DNA from: an uncultured Clostridia bacterium
GTDB lineage: Bacteria > Bacillota > Clostridia > Oscillospirales > Ruminococcaceae
Length of the DNA: 5,161 nt
Assembly: GCA_945910715.1 (NCBI GenBank)
Contig: CAMDZU010000120.1
Coordinates: 1-5,161, forward strand
Direction: 5' to 3'
The notes under the pieces are model-generated. The model saw nothing but the letters and a program-made list of their open reading frames with translations. It was not told where the DNA came from and searched no databases. Position 1 is the stretch's first letter. Each line of letters starts with the position of its first letter. Made by a program: the position numbers and the translations under genes. This document shows positions 1 to 5,161 of this stretch, one piece after another.

Positions 1-760
1 CAATTGAAGCGTTGAAGCCGAGAAGAGTCATCTGGGTTGTAATGCTCTGTGTAAGCTTGATAATGGAGTTGGTGTTTTCGACGGACTTTACAGCCTCTTT
101 TGTCTTTTCCTGAATTACGCCGAATTCCTTGGAAAGCTGCTGGGTCTTGTCGGCAACACGGTCGGAGAAATCTGTCATTTCGTCGTACTGCTTCTGCAGA
201 GTGCTGAAAAGAGCAACGTTTTCGTCGGAATGTTTCTGCACTGCAAGCCTTTCAACACCCGAGCTTGAAAGTGCGTTTGCCATCTGGAACAGCAGATTTG
301 CTGCACTGTCAACCTTTTCCTTTGAAACGATGGGTACTTTTTTAACCGCCTCAACGTATCTTTCGGGATCTACGCCAATTTCAGCGGCAATCCTGCGGAA
401 TTTGTCAAAGTCGGGCTCTTCGGTAAGCACCTGACCGCCGATAAGAGAGCCGATATGCTCGCCGTTTACGATAATCGGAGTAGCAAAGTCAACAAGTCCG
501 CCGTGGCAGTAATAAACGGAGGGTCTTCCTGTGCGGAGGGCTTCCTCGCCGCCTCTTAAGTCGCACTGATTGCAGCGGCGGCAGCCCTCGGAGGACTTTC
601 TTGTGTAGTTCATGCAGAAGTCCGTAGGACCGCTAAGGTTTGTAACAGGACCGTCAAGGTCGGTTGCGAGTGCAGCCATTCCTGTTGCTTTTGAAAAAGC
701 GTCAAGCAAATTCTGTAAGGTACGCTGGTCAATAAGCTCCAGCAACTTATACTGTGCCAT
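1..760 (-). CDS. PocR-domain sensor with chemoreceptor-like C-terminus (partial)
   Basis: The reading frame is open from ATG at 760 to the window edge (253 codons, 3' end missing). Residues about 10-165 match a PocR-type ligand-binding domain, a PAS-like fold proposed to sense small organic molecules. Visible marks are LQNLLDAFSKATGMAA near the N-terminus, a cysteine cluster C60-x2-C63-x2-C66-D, then C85-H-G-G-L-V-D-F-A and IGSLIGGQ at 103-110. Residues about 170-253 are polar and probably helical/coiled coil, ending in TLLGFNASI. That resembles the LLALNAAIEA start of the methyl-accepting chemotaxis signalling hairpin. No transmembrane segment or signal peptide is seen, so it is probably a cytosolic receptor feeding CheA/CheW-type or related signalling. 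The start is supported by AAAGGAAG seven bases upstream. It lies 42 bases behind the EF-G-like gene on the same strand with no terminator, so co-transcription is likely. The ligand is unknown and the missing C-terminus could hold another output domain. Confidence 0.85.
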   Translation of the reverse strand, partial: MAQYKLLELIDQRTLQNLLDAFSKATGMAALATDLDGPVTNLSGPTDFCMNYTRKSSEGCRRCNQCDLRGGEEALRTGRPSVYYCHGGLVDFATPIIVNGEHIGSLIGGQVLTEEPDFDKFRRIAAEIGVDPERYVEAVKKVPIVSKEKVDSAANLLFQMANALSSSGVERLAVQKHSDENVALFSTLQKQYDEMTDFSDRVADKTQQLSKEFGVIQEKTKEAVKSVENTNSIIKLTQSITTQMTLLGFNASI

Positions 761-783
761 TTTTGTTCTTCCTTTCGTTTGTG

Positions 784-798
784 TGCGGTGTTGCCGCA
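784..798. repeat. Small hairpin in the EF-G-like/PocR gap
   Basis: TGCGG and CCGCA flank a five-base loop in the 42-base gap between the two minus-strand genes. Read on the minus strand it is followed by CACAAACG, not a T run, so it is not a convincing terminator. It could be a processing or stability element, or chance. Confidence 0.3.
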
Positions 799-802
799 AT
801 AA

Positions 803-2872
803 TTAACCCTCGTATTCGCCGTACTTGGGAGCGTTTGCAATTACGTCTGCTTCAAGATTTGAGGGCAGCTGCTCATAGCGTGCAAATTCGGTTGTGAACC
901 AGCCCATGCCCTTTGTCATCTGTCTGATAACGGTGGAGAAGTCGGTAATTTCAGCCATTGGCATTTCTGCGTCAATAACGGTCATTCCGTCCTCGTATGG
1001 ATTCATGCCTAAAACAGAGCCTCTGCGCTTGTTTACAATGCCCATAACGTCGCCCGTGTTTTCGTCGCCGACAACGATTTTCATTGACATAATGGGTTCA
1101 AGCAGACAGGGCGAAGCCTGTGCAAGGCCGTTCTTGTATGCAATGTGAGCAGCCATTTTGAAAGCCTGCTCCGAGGAGTCAACAGGGTGATATGAGCCGT
1201 CGAACAGGGTTGCCTTTAAGCGTACAACGGGGTAGCCTGCAAGTACGCCGTGAACAATGCTTTCCTGAAGTCCCTTTTCAACAGCGGGGAAGAAGTTCTT
1301 CGGTACAGAGCCGCCGAAAACCCTTTCCTCGAATTTGAAATCGTCCGTATCGTTAGGCTCAAAGTCGATTTTAACGTGACCGTACTGACCGTGACCGCCT
1401 GACTGCTTCTTGTGCTTGCCCTCGGCGGTAACCTTTTTGCGGATTGTTTCACGGTAAGCGATAATGGGGTCGGACAGCTCAACGTCAACGCCGAATTTGC
1501 TCTTGAGCTTTGCAACGGTAACGTCAATGTGCTGTTCTCCCAGACCGCCGATAACTCTCTGGTGAGTTTCGTGGTTGTGAGCGTAGCTTAAGGTCTTGTC
1601 TTCCTCGATAATACGCTTGATAGCGGTGCTTATCTTGCCCTCGTCGCCCTTGTTCTTGGCGGTAACCGCCTTGAAATAGCAGGGAACAGGGAAGGTGATT
1701 TTTTCGAAAGCAAATACCTTTGAGGGGTCGCAGAGGGTATCGCCCGTGTTTGCGTTAAGCTTTGTCAGAGCAACAATGTCGCCTGCGTAGGCCTCGATCA
1801 TTTCCTCCTGCTTTTTGCCCTTCAGCGCAAACATCTTGCCGAATTTTTCCGTTTCGCCCGTGGTTGCGTTTACGGGAGCGGAAGCGGCTGAAAGAGTGCC
1901 CGTTACAATTTTAACGTAGCTCATTTTGCCTACGAACGGGTCGGCAATGGTCTTGAAAACAAAGGCGGATAAGGGTGCGTCCTTTGTGTATTCAACGGTT
2001 TCCGCTTCCTCGGTGATTTCGCCGCCTCGCTCGTCGGGGCTTGGGAGCATATAAACGATAGTGTCAAGAAGCATATCCACCGACGCCAGCGTATCGCCCG
2101 AGCAGCAAACCACAGGTGTAATTGTACCTGCGTCAATGCCGTCGTGGATACCCTTTATCATTTCAGCCTCGGTAAAGTCCTCGCCCTCGTTTTCGAAGTA
2201 CTTCATCATCAGCTCCTCGTCTGTTTCCGCAACAGCCTCAGCCATAGCGGCACGAAGACCCTTCAGACGGTTTTCGGAGGCAGGCATTGGCACTTCAACA
2301 GCCTTTCCGCCCTCCTCGTACTTATACGCTTTCATTTCGAGCAGGTTTATGTAGCTTTCAACCGTTCCGTACTTGTCAAAGGGAACAACGATAGGGCAGA
2401 TTGAGGGACCGAAATTGGTTTTAAGCTCCTCAAGGCATTTGTAGAAGTTGGAGTTTTCCTCCTCCATTCTTGTTACAACGAACATGGTTGCTTTCTTTGC
2501 CTTGCGAGCCTCCTTGTACGCCTTGATTGTACCCACCTGTACGCCGTCCTTTGCAGGGAGAGCAATAATCACGCTTTCCGCCGCACGCATACCCTCGTAC
2601 ATTCCGCCGATAAAATCAAACTGACCGGGAGTGTCGATAATATTTATTTTAACGTCCTTCCACTCTGCATAAGCAAGTGTAGTGTTGAGAGAAATTTTTC
2701 TCTTGATTTCGTCTGCGTCATAGTCGCAGATAGTTGTTCCGTCTGCAACCTTACCCATTCTGTCAACGCCGCCGCACTTGTAGATAAGCGCTTCCGCCAG
2801 TGAAGTCTTTCCGCTTCCGCCGTGACCTGCAAGGGCAACGTTTCTTATGTTTTTGCATACATAGGTTTTCAT
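803..2872 (-). CDS. EF-G-like translational GTPase with degenerate G domain
   Basis: The 689-residue protein has the full EF-G domain order: G domain about 1-285, domain II about 300-390, III about 400-475, IV about 478-590, V about 590-680. EF-G family members bind the ribosome and drive translocation or related steps using GTP; this paralogue's exact role is unknown. The P-loop GHGGSGKT (16-23) is intact. Switch I reads KRKISL, with Ser61 at the usual Thr. Switch II is DTPGQFDF (80-87), with Gln84 at the catalytic His. The expected NKxD motif is TRME (134-137) and the G5 region is CSG rather than SA. Domain III has GGLGEQHIDV (442-451). The domain IV tip loops are intact: QSGGHGQYG (490-498) and GSYHPVDSS (559-567). 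Domain V has LLEPIM (590-595) and GDVMGIVNKRRG (607-618). An in-frame stop three codons upstream fixes 2872 as the first ATG; AAAAAGG lies nine bases before it. The length is normal and there is no frameshift. The main housekeeping EF-G is presumably elsewhere. A ribosomal-protection (TetM-like) role is less likely. Confidence 0.93.
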   Translation of the reverse strand: MKTYVCKNIRNVALAGHGGSGKTSLAEALIYKCGGVDRMGKVADGTTICDYDADEIKRKISLNTTLAYAEWKDVKINIIDTPGQFDFIGGMYEGMRAAESVIIALPAKDGVQVGTIKAYKEARKAKKATMFVVTRMEEENSNFYKCLEELKTNFGPSICPIVVPFDKYGTVESYINLLEMKAYKYEEGGKAVEVPMPASENRLKGLRAAMAEAVAETDEELMMKYFENEGEDFTEAEMIKGIHDGIDAGTITPVVCCSGDTLASVDMLLDTIVYMLPSPDERGGEITEEAETVEYTKDAPLSAFVFKTIADPFVGKMSYVKIVTGTLSAASAPVNATTGETEKFGKMFALKGKKQEEMIEAYAGDIVALTKLNANTGDTLCDPSKVFAFEKITFPVPCYFKAVTAKNKGDEGKISTAIKRIIEEDKTLSYAHNHETHQRVIGGLGEQHIDVTVAKLKSKFGVDVELSDPIIAYRETIRKKVTAEGKHKKQSGGHGQYGHVKIDFEPNDTDDFKFEERVFGGSVPKNFFPAVEKGLQESIVHGVLAGYPVVRLKATLFDGSYHPVDSSEQAFKMAAHIAYKNGLAQASPCLLEPIMSMKIVVGDENTGDVMGIVNKRRGSVLGMNPYEDGMTVIDAEMPMAEITDFSTVIRQMTKGMGWFTTEFARYEQLPSNLEADVIANAPKYGEYEG

Positions 2873-2948
2873 AATGACTTACCTTTTTGGAGCATTGGTT
2901 ATTCTGACATTTGCCTAAATAACGATATGACCATACCTTTCATTATTT

Positions 2949-2963
2949 TATCCGTTCCGGATA
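2949..2963 (-). repeat. 6-3-6 inverted repeat in the EF-G-like leader
   Basis: TATCCG and CGGATA are perfect inverted copies with a three-base spacer, in otherwise AT-rich DNA. The element lies about 12-26 bases after the predicted leftward transcription start and 77 bases before the EF-G-like start codon. It could be an operator or a short leader hairpin. At six pairs, chance cannot be excluded. Confidence 0.4.
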
Positions 2964-2981
2964 TTTCTAATGGACAATATA

Positions 2982-3011
2982 ATTATACACTAATTCATAC
3001 CAAAAAGTCCA
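2982..3011 (-). promoter_or_regulatory. Candidate promoter for the EF-G-like operon
   Basis: On the minus strand an exact TATAAT (2987 to 2982) follows an 18-base spacer from TGGACT (3011 to 3006), which matches the -35 consensus at four of six positions. The predicted start near 2975 gives a leader of about 100 bases. A weaker alternative, CTGACA with 17 bases to TAAATT, lies further upstream at 3078-3106. Confidence 0.5.
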
Positions 3012-3071
3012 GTAGAAAATTGTAATTATTTCATATCTGTTATAGAAATTTATGCAAAAAATTTGTGCAGA

Positions 3072-3099
3072 TTTACAAATTTATCATTTTTGTTATAAT
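3072..3099 (+). promoter_or_regulatory. Candidate upstream promoter (extended -10) for the symporter
   Basis: TTTACA (3072-3077) is followed after 16 bases by TATAAT (3094-3099). A TGT immediately before the -10 box gives an extended -10 element. The predicted start is near 3106, giving a leader of about 170 bases that runs through the downstream promoter. It may be a second symporter promoter. AT-rich DNA produces such matches by chance, so confidence is moderate. Confidence 0.45.
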
Positions 3100-3185
3100 T
3101 TGTCAGAGAAAATCCGAAAAATATACCCCCTATTTATTATAGGTAATATACAAAAATCCATAGGAAAAACAGTATATTTTACTTA

Positions 3186-3214
3186 TTGACAGCAGGAAAA
3201 TTATGTAGTATAAT
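3186..3214 (+). promoter_or_regulatory. Consensus sigma-A promoter of the symporter gene
   Basis: TTGACA (3186-3191) and TATAAT (3209-3214) match the housekeeping consensus at all twelve positions, with the optimal 17-base spacer. The predicted start is near 3221, about 57 bases before the symporter ATG. A promoter this strong would normally be held in check by a repressor or leader element, and the inverted repeat directly downstream is the obvious candidate. Confidence 0.85.
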
Positions 3215-3226
3215 TCACTTTAGCAA

Positions 3227-3256
3227 TTTAAAGCTTTGTGAGAAAAAAGCTTTAAA
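3227..3256 (+). repeat. Perfect 11-bp inverted repeat in the symporter 5' leader
   Basis: TTTAAAGCTTT (3227-3237) and AAAGCTTTAAA (3246-3256) are perfect inverted copies around an eight-base loop, GTGAGAAA. The repeat covers about +7 to +36 of the transcript predicted from the consensus promoter and ends ten bases before the GGAG ribosome-binding site (3267-3270). Each arm also contains the palindrome AAAGCTTT, so it could be read as two operator half-sites 16 bases apart. It lacks a following T run and only two of 11 pairs are G-C, so it is not a terminator. An operator or a leader hairpin affecting stability or translation fits best. Confidence 0.65.
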
Positions 3257-3277
3257 CAGATTGAATGGAGTGCAAAA

Positions 3278-4864
3278 ATGGTAGTAGGAATTATTCTGGT
3301 TGTGTACATAGCCTTTGCGATTGCAATCGGCATTTACTTCAACCGCAAATCAAAAAAGACTGTAAACGAATTTGTTCTGGGCGGCAGAACGGTTGGTCCG
3401 TGGATAACCGCCTTTGCTTACGGCACAAGCTATTTTTCAGCCGTAATCTTCGTTGGCTATGCAGGAAAATTCGGCTGGAATTTCGGTCTTGCGTCAACCT
3501 GGATAGGTCTTGGCAACGCCTTTATCGGCTCTCTTATGGCGTGGGCGATTATGGGCAGACGTACAAGAGTTATGTCAAAGCACCTTGAATCGGCAACAAT
3601 GCCCGAATTTTTCGAGAAGCGCTATATGAGCAAGGCGCTGAAAATAGCGGCGGCGCTTATCGTTTTCGTGTTCCTTATTCCTTATACAGCCTCGGTTTAC
3701 AACGGACTTTCCCGTCTGTTCGGCATGGCATTCAGCGTTGATTATTCTGTATGCGTAATCGGTATGGCGGTAATCACGGCGGTTTATGTTATCCTCGGCG
3801 GCTACAAGGCGACCGCTTACAACGACTTTATTCAGGGAATTATTATGCTTGTGGGCATTGCGGCGGTTATAGTTGCAACCCTTATGAGCAAGGGCGGCTT
3901 CTACTCGGCGGTTTCGCAGCTTTCACAGATTCCGGTAGAAAGCGGCAATATGGCAGGAATGGGCGGCGGCTTTGCCTCCTTCTTCGGGCCTGACCCAATG
4001 AATCTGCTTGGCGTAATTATCCTTACCTCTCTCGGAACATGGGGACTTCCTCAGATGGTTACAAAGTTCTACACCATCAAGGACGAGCGTTCCATTAAGT
4101 CGGGCACGGTTGTTTCCACAATATTCGCTATTGTAGTAGCAGGCGGCTGCTACTTCTTAGGCGGCTTCGGACGTATTTTCGTTGAAGCTGACGCAAGCGG
4201 AAAGCCTGTTGACGGCTTTGACTCGGTTGTCCCCGCAATGCTGGAAAGCCTCCCCGAAATTCTTATCGGCATTGTTGTTGTGCTTGTGCTTTCGGCTTCA
4301 ATGTCAACTCTGTCCTCTCTCGTGCTTACATCAAGCTCCACACTTACCCTCGACCTTATCAAGCCGTTTGTGTGCAAGGGAAAGCTTGACGAGAAAAAGA
4401 CCCTTATCGTTATGCGTGCATTTATCGGCGTTTTCCTTATCGTATCGGTAATAATCGCACTTAACAAGAACGCTCTTATTTCCGACCTTATGGGCTATTC
4501 ATGGGGTGCGCTTGCAGGGGCATTCCTTGCGCCGTTCCTCCTTGGACTTTTCTGGAAGGGCGTTACAAAGGCAGGCGTTTTCGCAAGCTTCATTTTCGGT
4601 ATCGGCGCAACGGTGGTTCACCTTATAATGAAGTCTATGGGTATGTTAAGCGGTCAGATATGCGGCTTTGATGTTGCATCTCCCGTAAACTTAGGCGCAT
4701 TCACAATGATTGCGGGACTTATTATTGTGCCGATCGTCAGCCTTATTACTCCAAAACTCAAAAGGGACGACGTGGACAGAATTTTCTCCTGCTATCACGA
4801 AAAGGTAACCGTTGAACATGAAATGGTGCTTACCGAAAACGAAGAGCCTGTTGAAATCAAATAA
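3278..4864 (+). CDS. Sodium:solute symporter (SSS/SLC5 family)
   Basis: The 528-residue protein is an integral membrane transporter of the LeuT-fold sodium:solute symporter family, which couples substrate uptake to sodium entry. Length fits the family, and roughly 12-13 hydrophobic segments are visible, starting at residues 1-21. Family marks are FVLGGR (32-37), GTSYFSA in the second helix (49-55) and GGYKATAYNDFIQG (174-187). In the last, Asp183 aligns with PutP Asp187. WGLPQM lies at 255-260, and SASMSTLSS around 339-347 places Ser343/Thr344 at the PutP Ser340/Thr341 sodium-site pair. A charged, probably cytosolic tail follows about residue 490 and ends in an acidic stretch. The start is set by GGAG seven bases upstream and an in-frame stop at 3239. 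The gene follows a consensus promoter and precedes a phenylacetate-CoA-ligase-like gene. Substrate cannot be read from the sequence; an amino acid, aryl acid or other carboxylate are all possible. Confidence 0.92.
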   Translation: MVVGIILVVYIAFAIAIGIYFNRKSKKTVNEFVLGGRTVGPWITAFAYGTSYFSAVIFVGYAGKFGWNFGLASTWIGLGNAFIGSLMAWAIMGRRTRVMSKHLESATMPEFFEKRYMSKALKIAAALIVFVFLIPYTASVYNGLSRLFGMAFSVDYSVCVIGMAVITAVYVILGGYKATAYNDFIQGIIMLVGIAAVIVATLMSKGGFYSAVSQLSQIPVESGNMAGMGGGFASFFGPDPMNLLGVIILTSLGTWGLPQMVTKFYTIKDERSIKSGTVVSTIFAIVVAGGCYFLGGFGRIFVEADASGKPVDGFDSVVPAMLESLPEILIGIVVVLVLSASMSTLSSLVLTSSSTLTLDLIKPFVCKGKLDEKKTLIVMRAFIGVFLIVSVIIALNKNALISDLMGYSWGALAGAFLAPFLLGLFWKGVTKAGVFASFIFGIGATVVHLIMKSMGMLSGQICGFDVASPVNLGAFTMIAGLIIVPIVSLITPKLKRDDVDRIFSCYHEKVTVEHEMVLTENEEPVEIK

Positions 4865-4867
4865 CAG

Positions 4868-4896
4868 TTGCAATTATTTCAAATAGGTGTTATACT
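4868..4896 (+). promoter_or_regulatory. paaK: Candidate extended -10 promoter for the CoA ligase gene
   Basis: TTGCAA (4868-4873) is followed by a 17-base spacer and TATACT (4891-4896). TGT directly before the -10 box makes an extended -10. The predicted start near 4903 places the 4909-4928 hairpin at the very start of the ligase leader. The ligase could therefore be expressed independently of the symporter. Confidence 0.5.
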
Positions 4897-4908
4897 TATA
4901 TAAAAACA

Positions 4909-4928
4909 GGGCAAGTTTCCGCTTGCCC
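4909..4928 (+). terminator. Hairpin, weak rho-independent terminator after the symporter
   Basis: GGGCAAG (4909-4915) pairs perfectly with CTTGCCC (4922-4928) around a six-base loop, 44 bases after the symporter stop. The downstream T run is only TTT before C, so termination on the plus strand is probably partial. On the opposite strand the stem is followed by TGTTTTTAT, so the element could also stop leftward transcription. It sits between the candidate ligase promoter and the ligase gene. Confidence 0.6.
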
Positions 4929-4980
4929 TTTCACCCTGTCTGAACATATTACATAATTAAAATAAAGGACGGATAAACCA

Positions 4981-5161
4981 ATGTTTTTTGACAAAGAAAT
5001 TGAAACAATGCCAAGAAAAAAGCTGGAGGAGATTCAGCTTGAGCGCCTTAAAAGCCTTGTGCATTACTGCTACAACAATGTAAAGCTGTATAAGGACAAA
5101 TTCGACAATGCGGGAATCAACCCCGATAAAATCAGAACGCTTTCCGACATTCAGTATATTC
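4981..5161 (+). CDS. paaK: Phenylacetate-CoA-ligase-like AMP-forming enzyme (partial N-terminus)
   Basis: Only the first 60 codons are present before the window ends. The N-terminus carries the pattern typical of PaaK-family ligases: FDKEIETMPRKKLEEIQLERL, residues 3-23 with key marks W/F-D-x-E-x-E-T-M and Q-x-E-R-L. A Y-x-N-V-x-x-Y-x-x-x-F segment (31-41), an AGINPDKI turn (44-51) and an L-x-D-I segment (54-57) follow. Family members convert phenylacetate or related aryl acids, ATP and CoA to the aryl-acyl-CoA via an acyl-adenylate, in the cytosol. AAAGGACGGA precedes the ATG and an in-frame stop at 4963 excludes an earlier start. The catalytic AMP-binding motifs lie beyond the window, so substrate and activity are unconfirmed. 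In anaerobes such ligases often sit beside indolepyruvate:ferredoxin oxidoreductase genes; whether that holds here cannot be seen. Confidence 0.8.
   Translation, partial: MFFDKEIETMPRKKLEEIQLERLKSLVHYCYNNVKLYKDKFDNAGINPDKIRTLSDIQYI

Larger units (their letters stand above)
2873..3277. other. Divergent AT-rich intergenic regulatory region
   Basis: This 405-base spacer separates the leftward EF-G-like operon from the rightward symporter gene and is much more AT-rich than the flanking genes. No credible coding region is seen in it. It holds a leftward promoter candidate near 2982-3011 with a small inverted repeat in its leader, and two rightward promoter candidates at 3072-3099 and 3186-3214. 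A strong inverted repeat follows at 3227-3256, just before the symporter's ribosome-binding site. A weak CCTAT/ATAGG pair lies at 3129-3143 between the two rightward promoters. Both gene sets could be controlled from this region, but no known regulator site was recognised. Confidence 0.8.

Noticed and set aside
784..798. Terminator between the EF-G-like and PocR genes
   Set aside because: The stem has only five pairs and no T run follows on the minus strand.
803..2872. Tetracycline ribosomal protection protein (Tet(M)-like)
   Set aside because: Domain order is shared with EF-G, but the KHKKQSGGHGQYG loop and overall motifs fit the EF-G-like group, and there is no mobile-element context or attenuator leader.
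2822..3025. Plus-strand open frame of 67 codons covering the start of the EF-G-like gene and the spacer
   Set aside because: It overlaps a strongly supported gene antisense, has no good ribosome-binding site and has no recognisable protein features.
3129..3143. CCTAT-TTATT-ATAGG inverted repeat in the spacer as an operator
   Set aside because: It has only five pairs in very AT-rich DNA and no supporting context, so it is likely chance.
3265..3588. Plus-strand frame starting at ATGGAG just upstream of the symporter
   Set aside because: Its ATG is inside the symporter's ribosome-binding site and its Cys/Arg-rich product is a frame shadow of the clear transporter frame.
4929..4957. Promoter with CATAAT (4952-4957) closer to the ligase
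   Set aside because: The upstream hexamer TTTCAC is a poor -35 and the predicted start would fall inside the ribosome-binding site.

Overview
The window looks like a chromosomal segment from an anaerobic Clostridia-class Firmicute, probably a gut Ruminococcaceae/Oscillospiraceae member. This is an inference. It rests on purine-rich AAGGA-type ribosome-binding sites, AT-rich spacers around moderate-GC genes, a Firmicutes-type EF-G paralogue, a PocR-type cytosolic sensor and a PaaK-type ligase downstream of a sodium symporter. No tRNA, rRNA, CRISPR array or insertion sequence is visible.

Layout: two gene sets diverge from a 405-base AT-rich spacer (2873-3277). Leftward (minus strand) runs an EF-G-like translational GTPase (803-2872). 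After a 42-base gap with no terminator comes a PocR-domain protein with a chemoreceptor-like C-terminus (760 down to the window edge). The two probably form one transcript. Rightward (plus strand) runs a 528-residue sodium:solute symporter (3278-4864). After a 116-base spacer comes the start of a phenylacetate-CoA-ligase-like gene (4981 to the window edge).

Regulation visible in the sequence: the symporter has an exact-consensus sigma-A/sigma-70 promoter (TTGACA, 17 bases, TATAAT). It is followed by a perfect 11-base inverted repeat in the predicted 5' leader, and a second, extended -10 promoter lies further upstream. The leftward operon has a plausible promoter and a 6-3-6 inverted repeat in its predicted leader. 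The symporter-ligase spacer holds an extended -10 promoter and then a 7-bp GC-rich hairpin with only a short T run, so the ligase may be transcribed both by read-through and from its own start.

How the genes may work together: the symporter could import an organic acid or amino acid whose aryl-acid product is charged with CoA by the ligase; this rests on adjacency only. The most unusual gene is the EF-G paralogue. Its ribosome-facing domain IV motifs are intact, but its G domain has lost the canonical NKxD motif (TRME instead) and carries Gln in place of the catalytic His.
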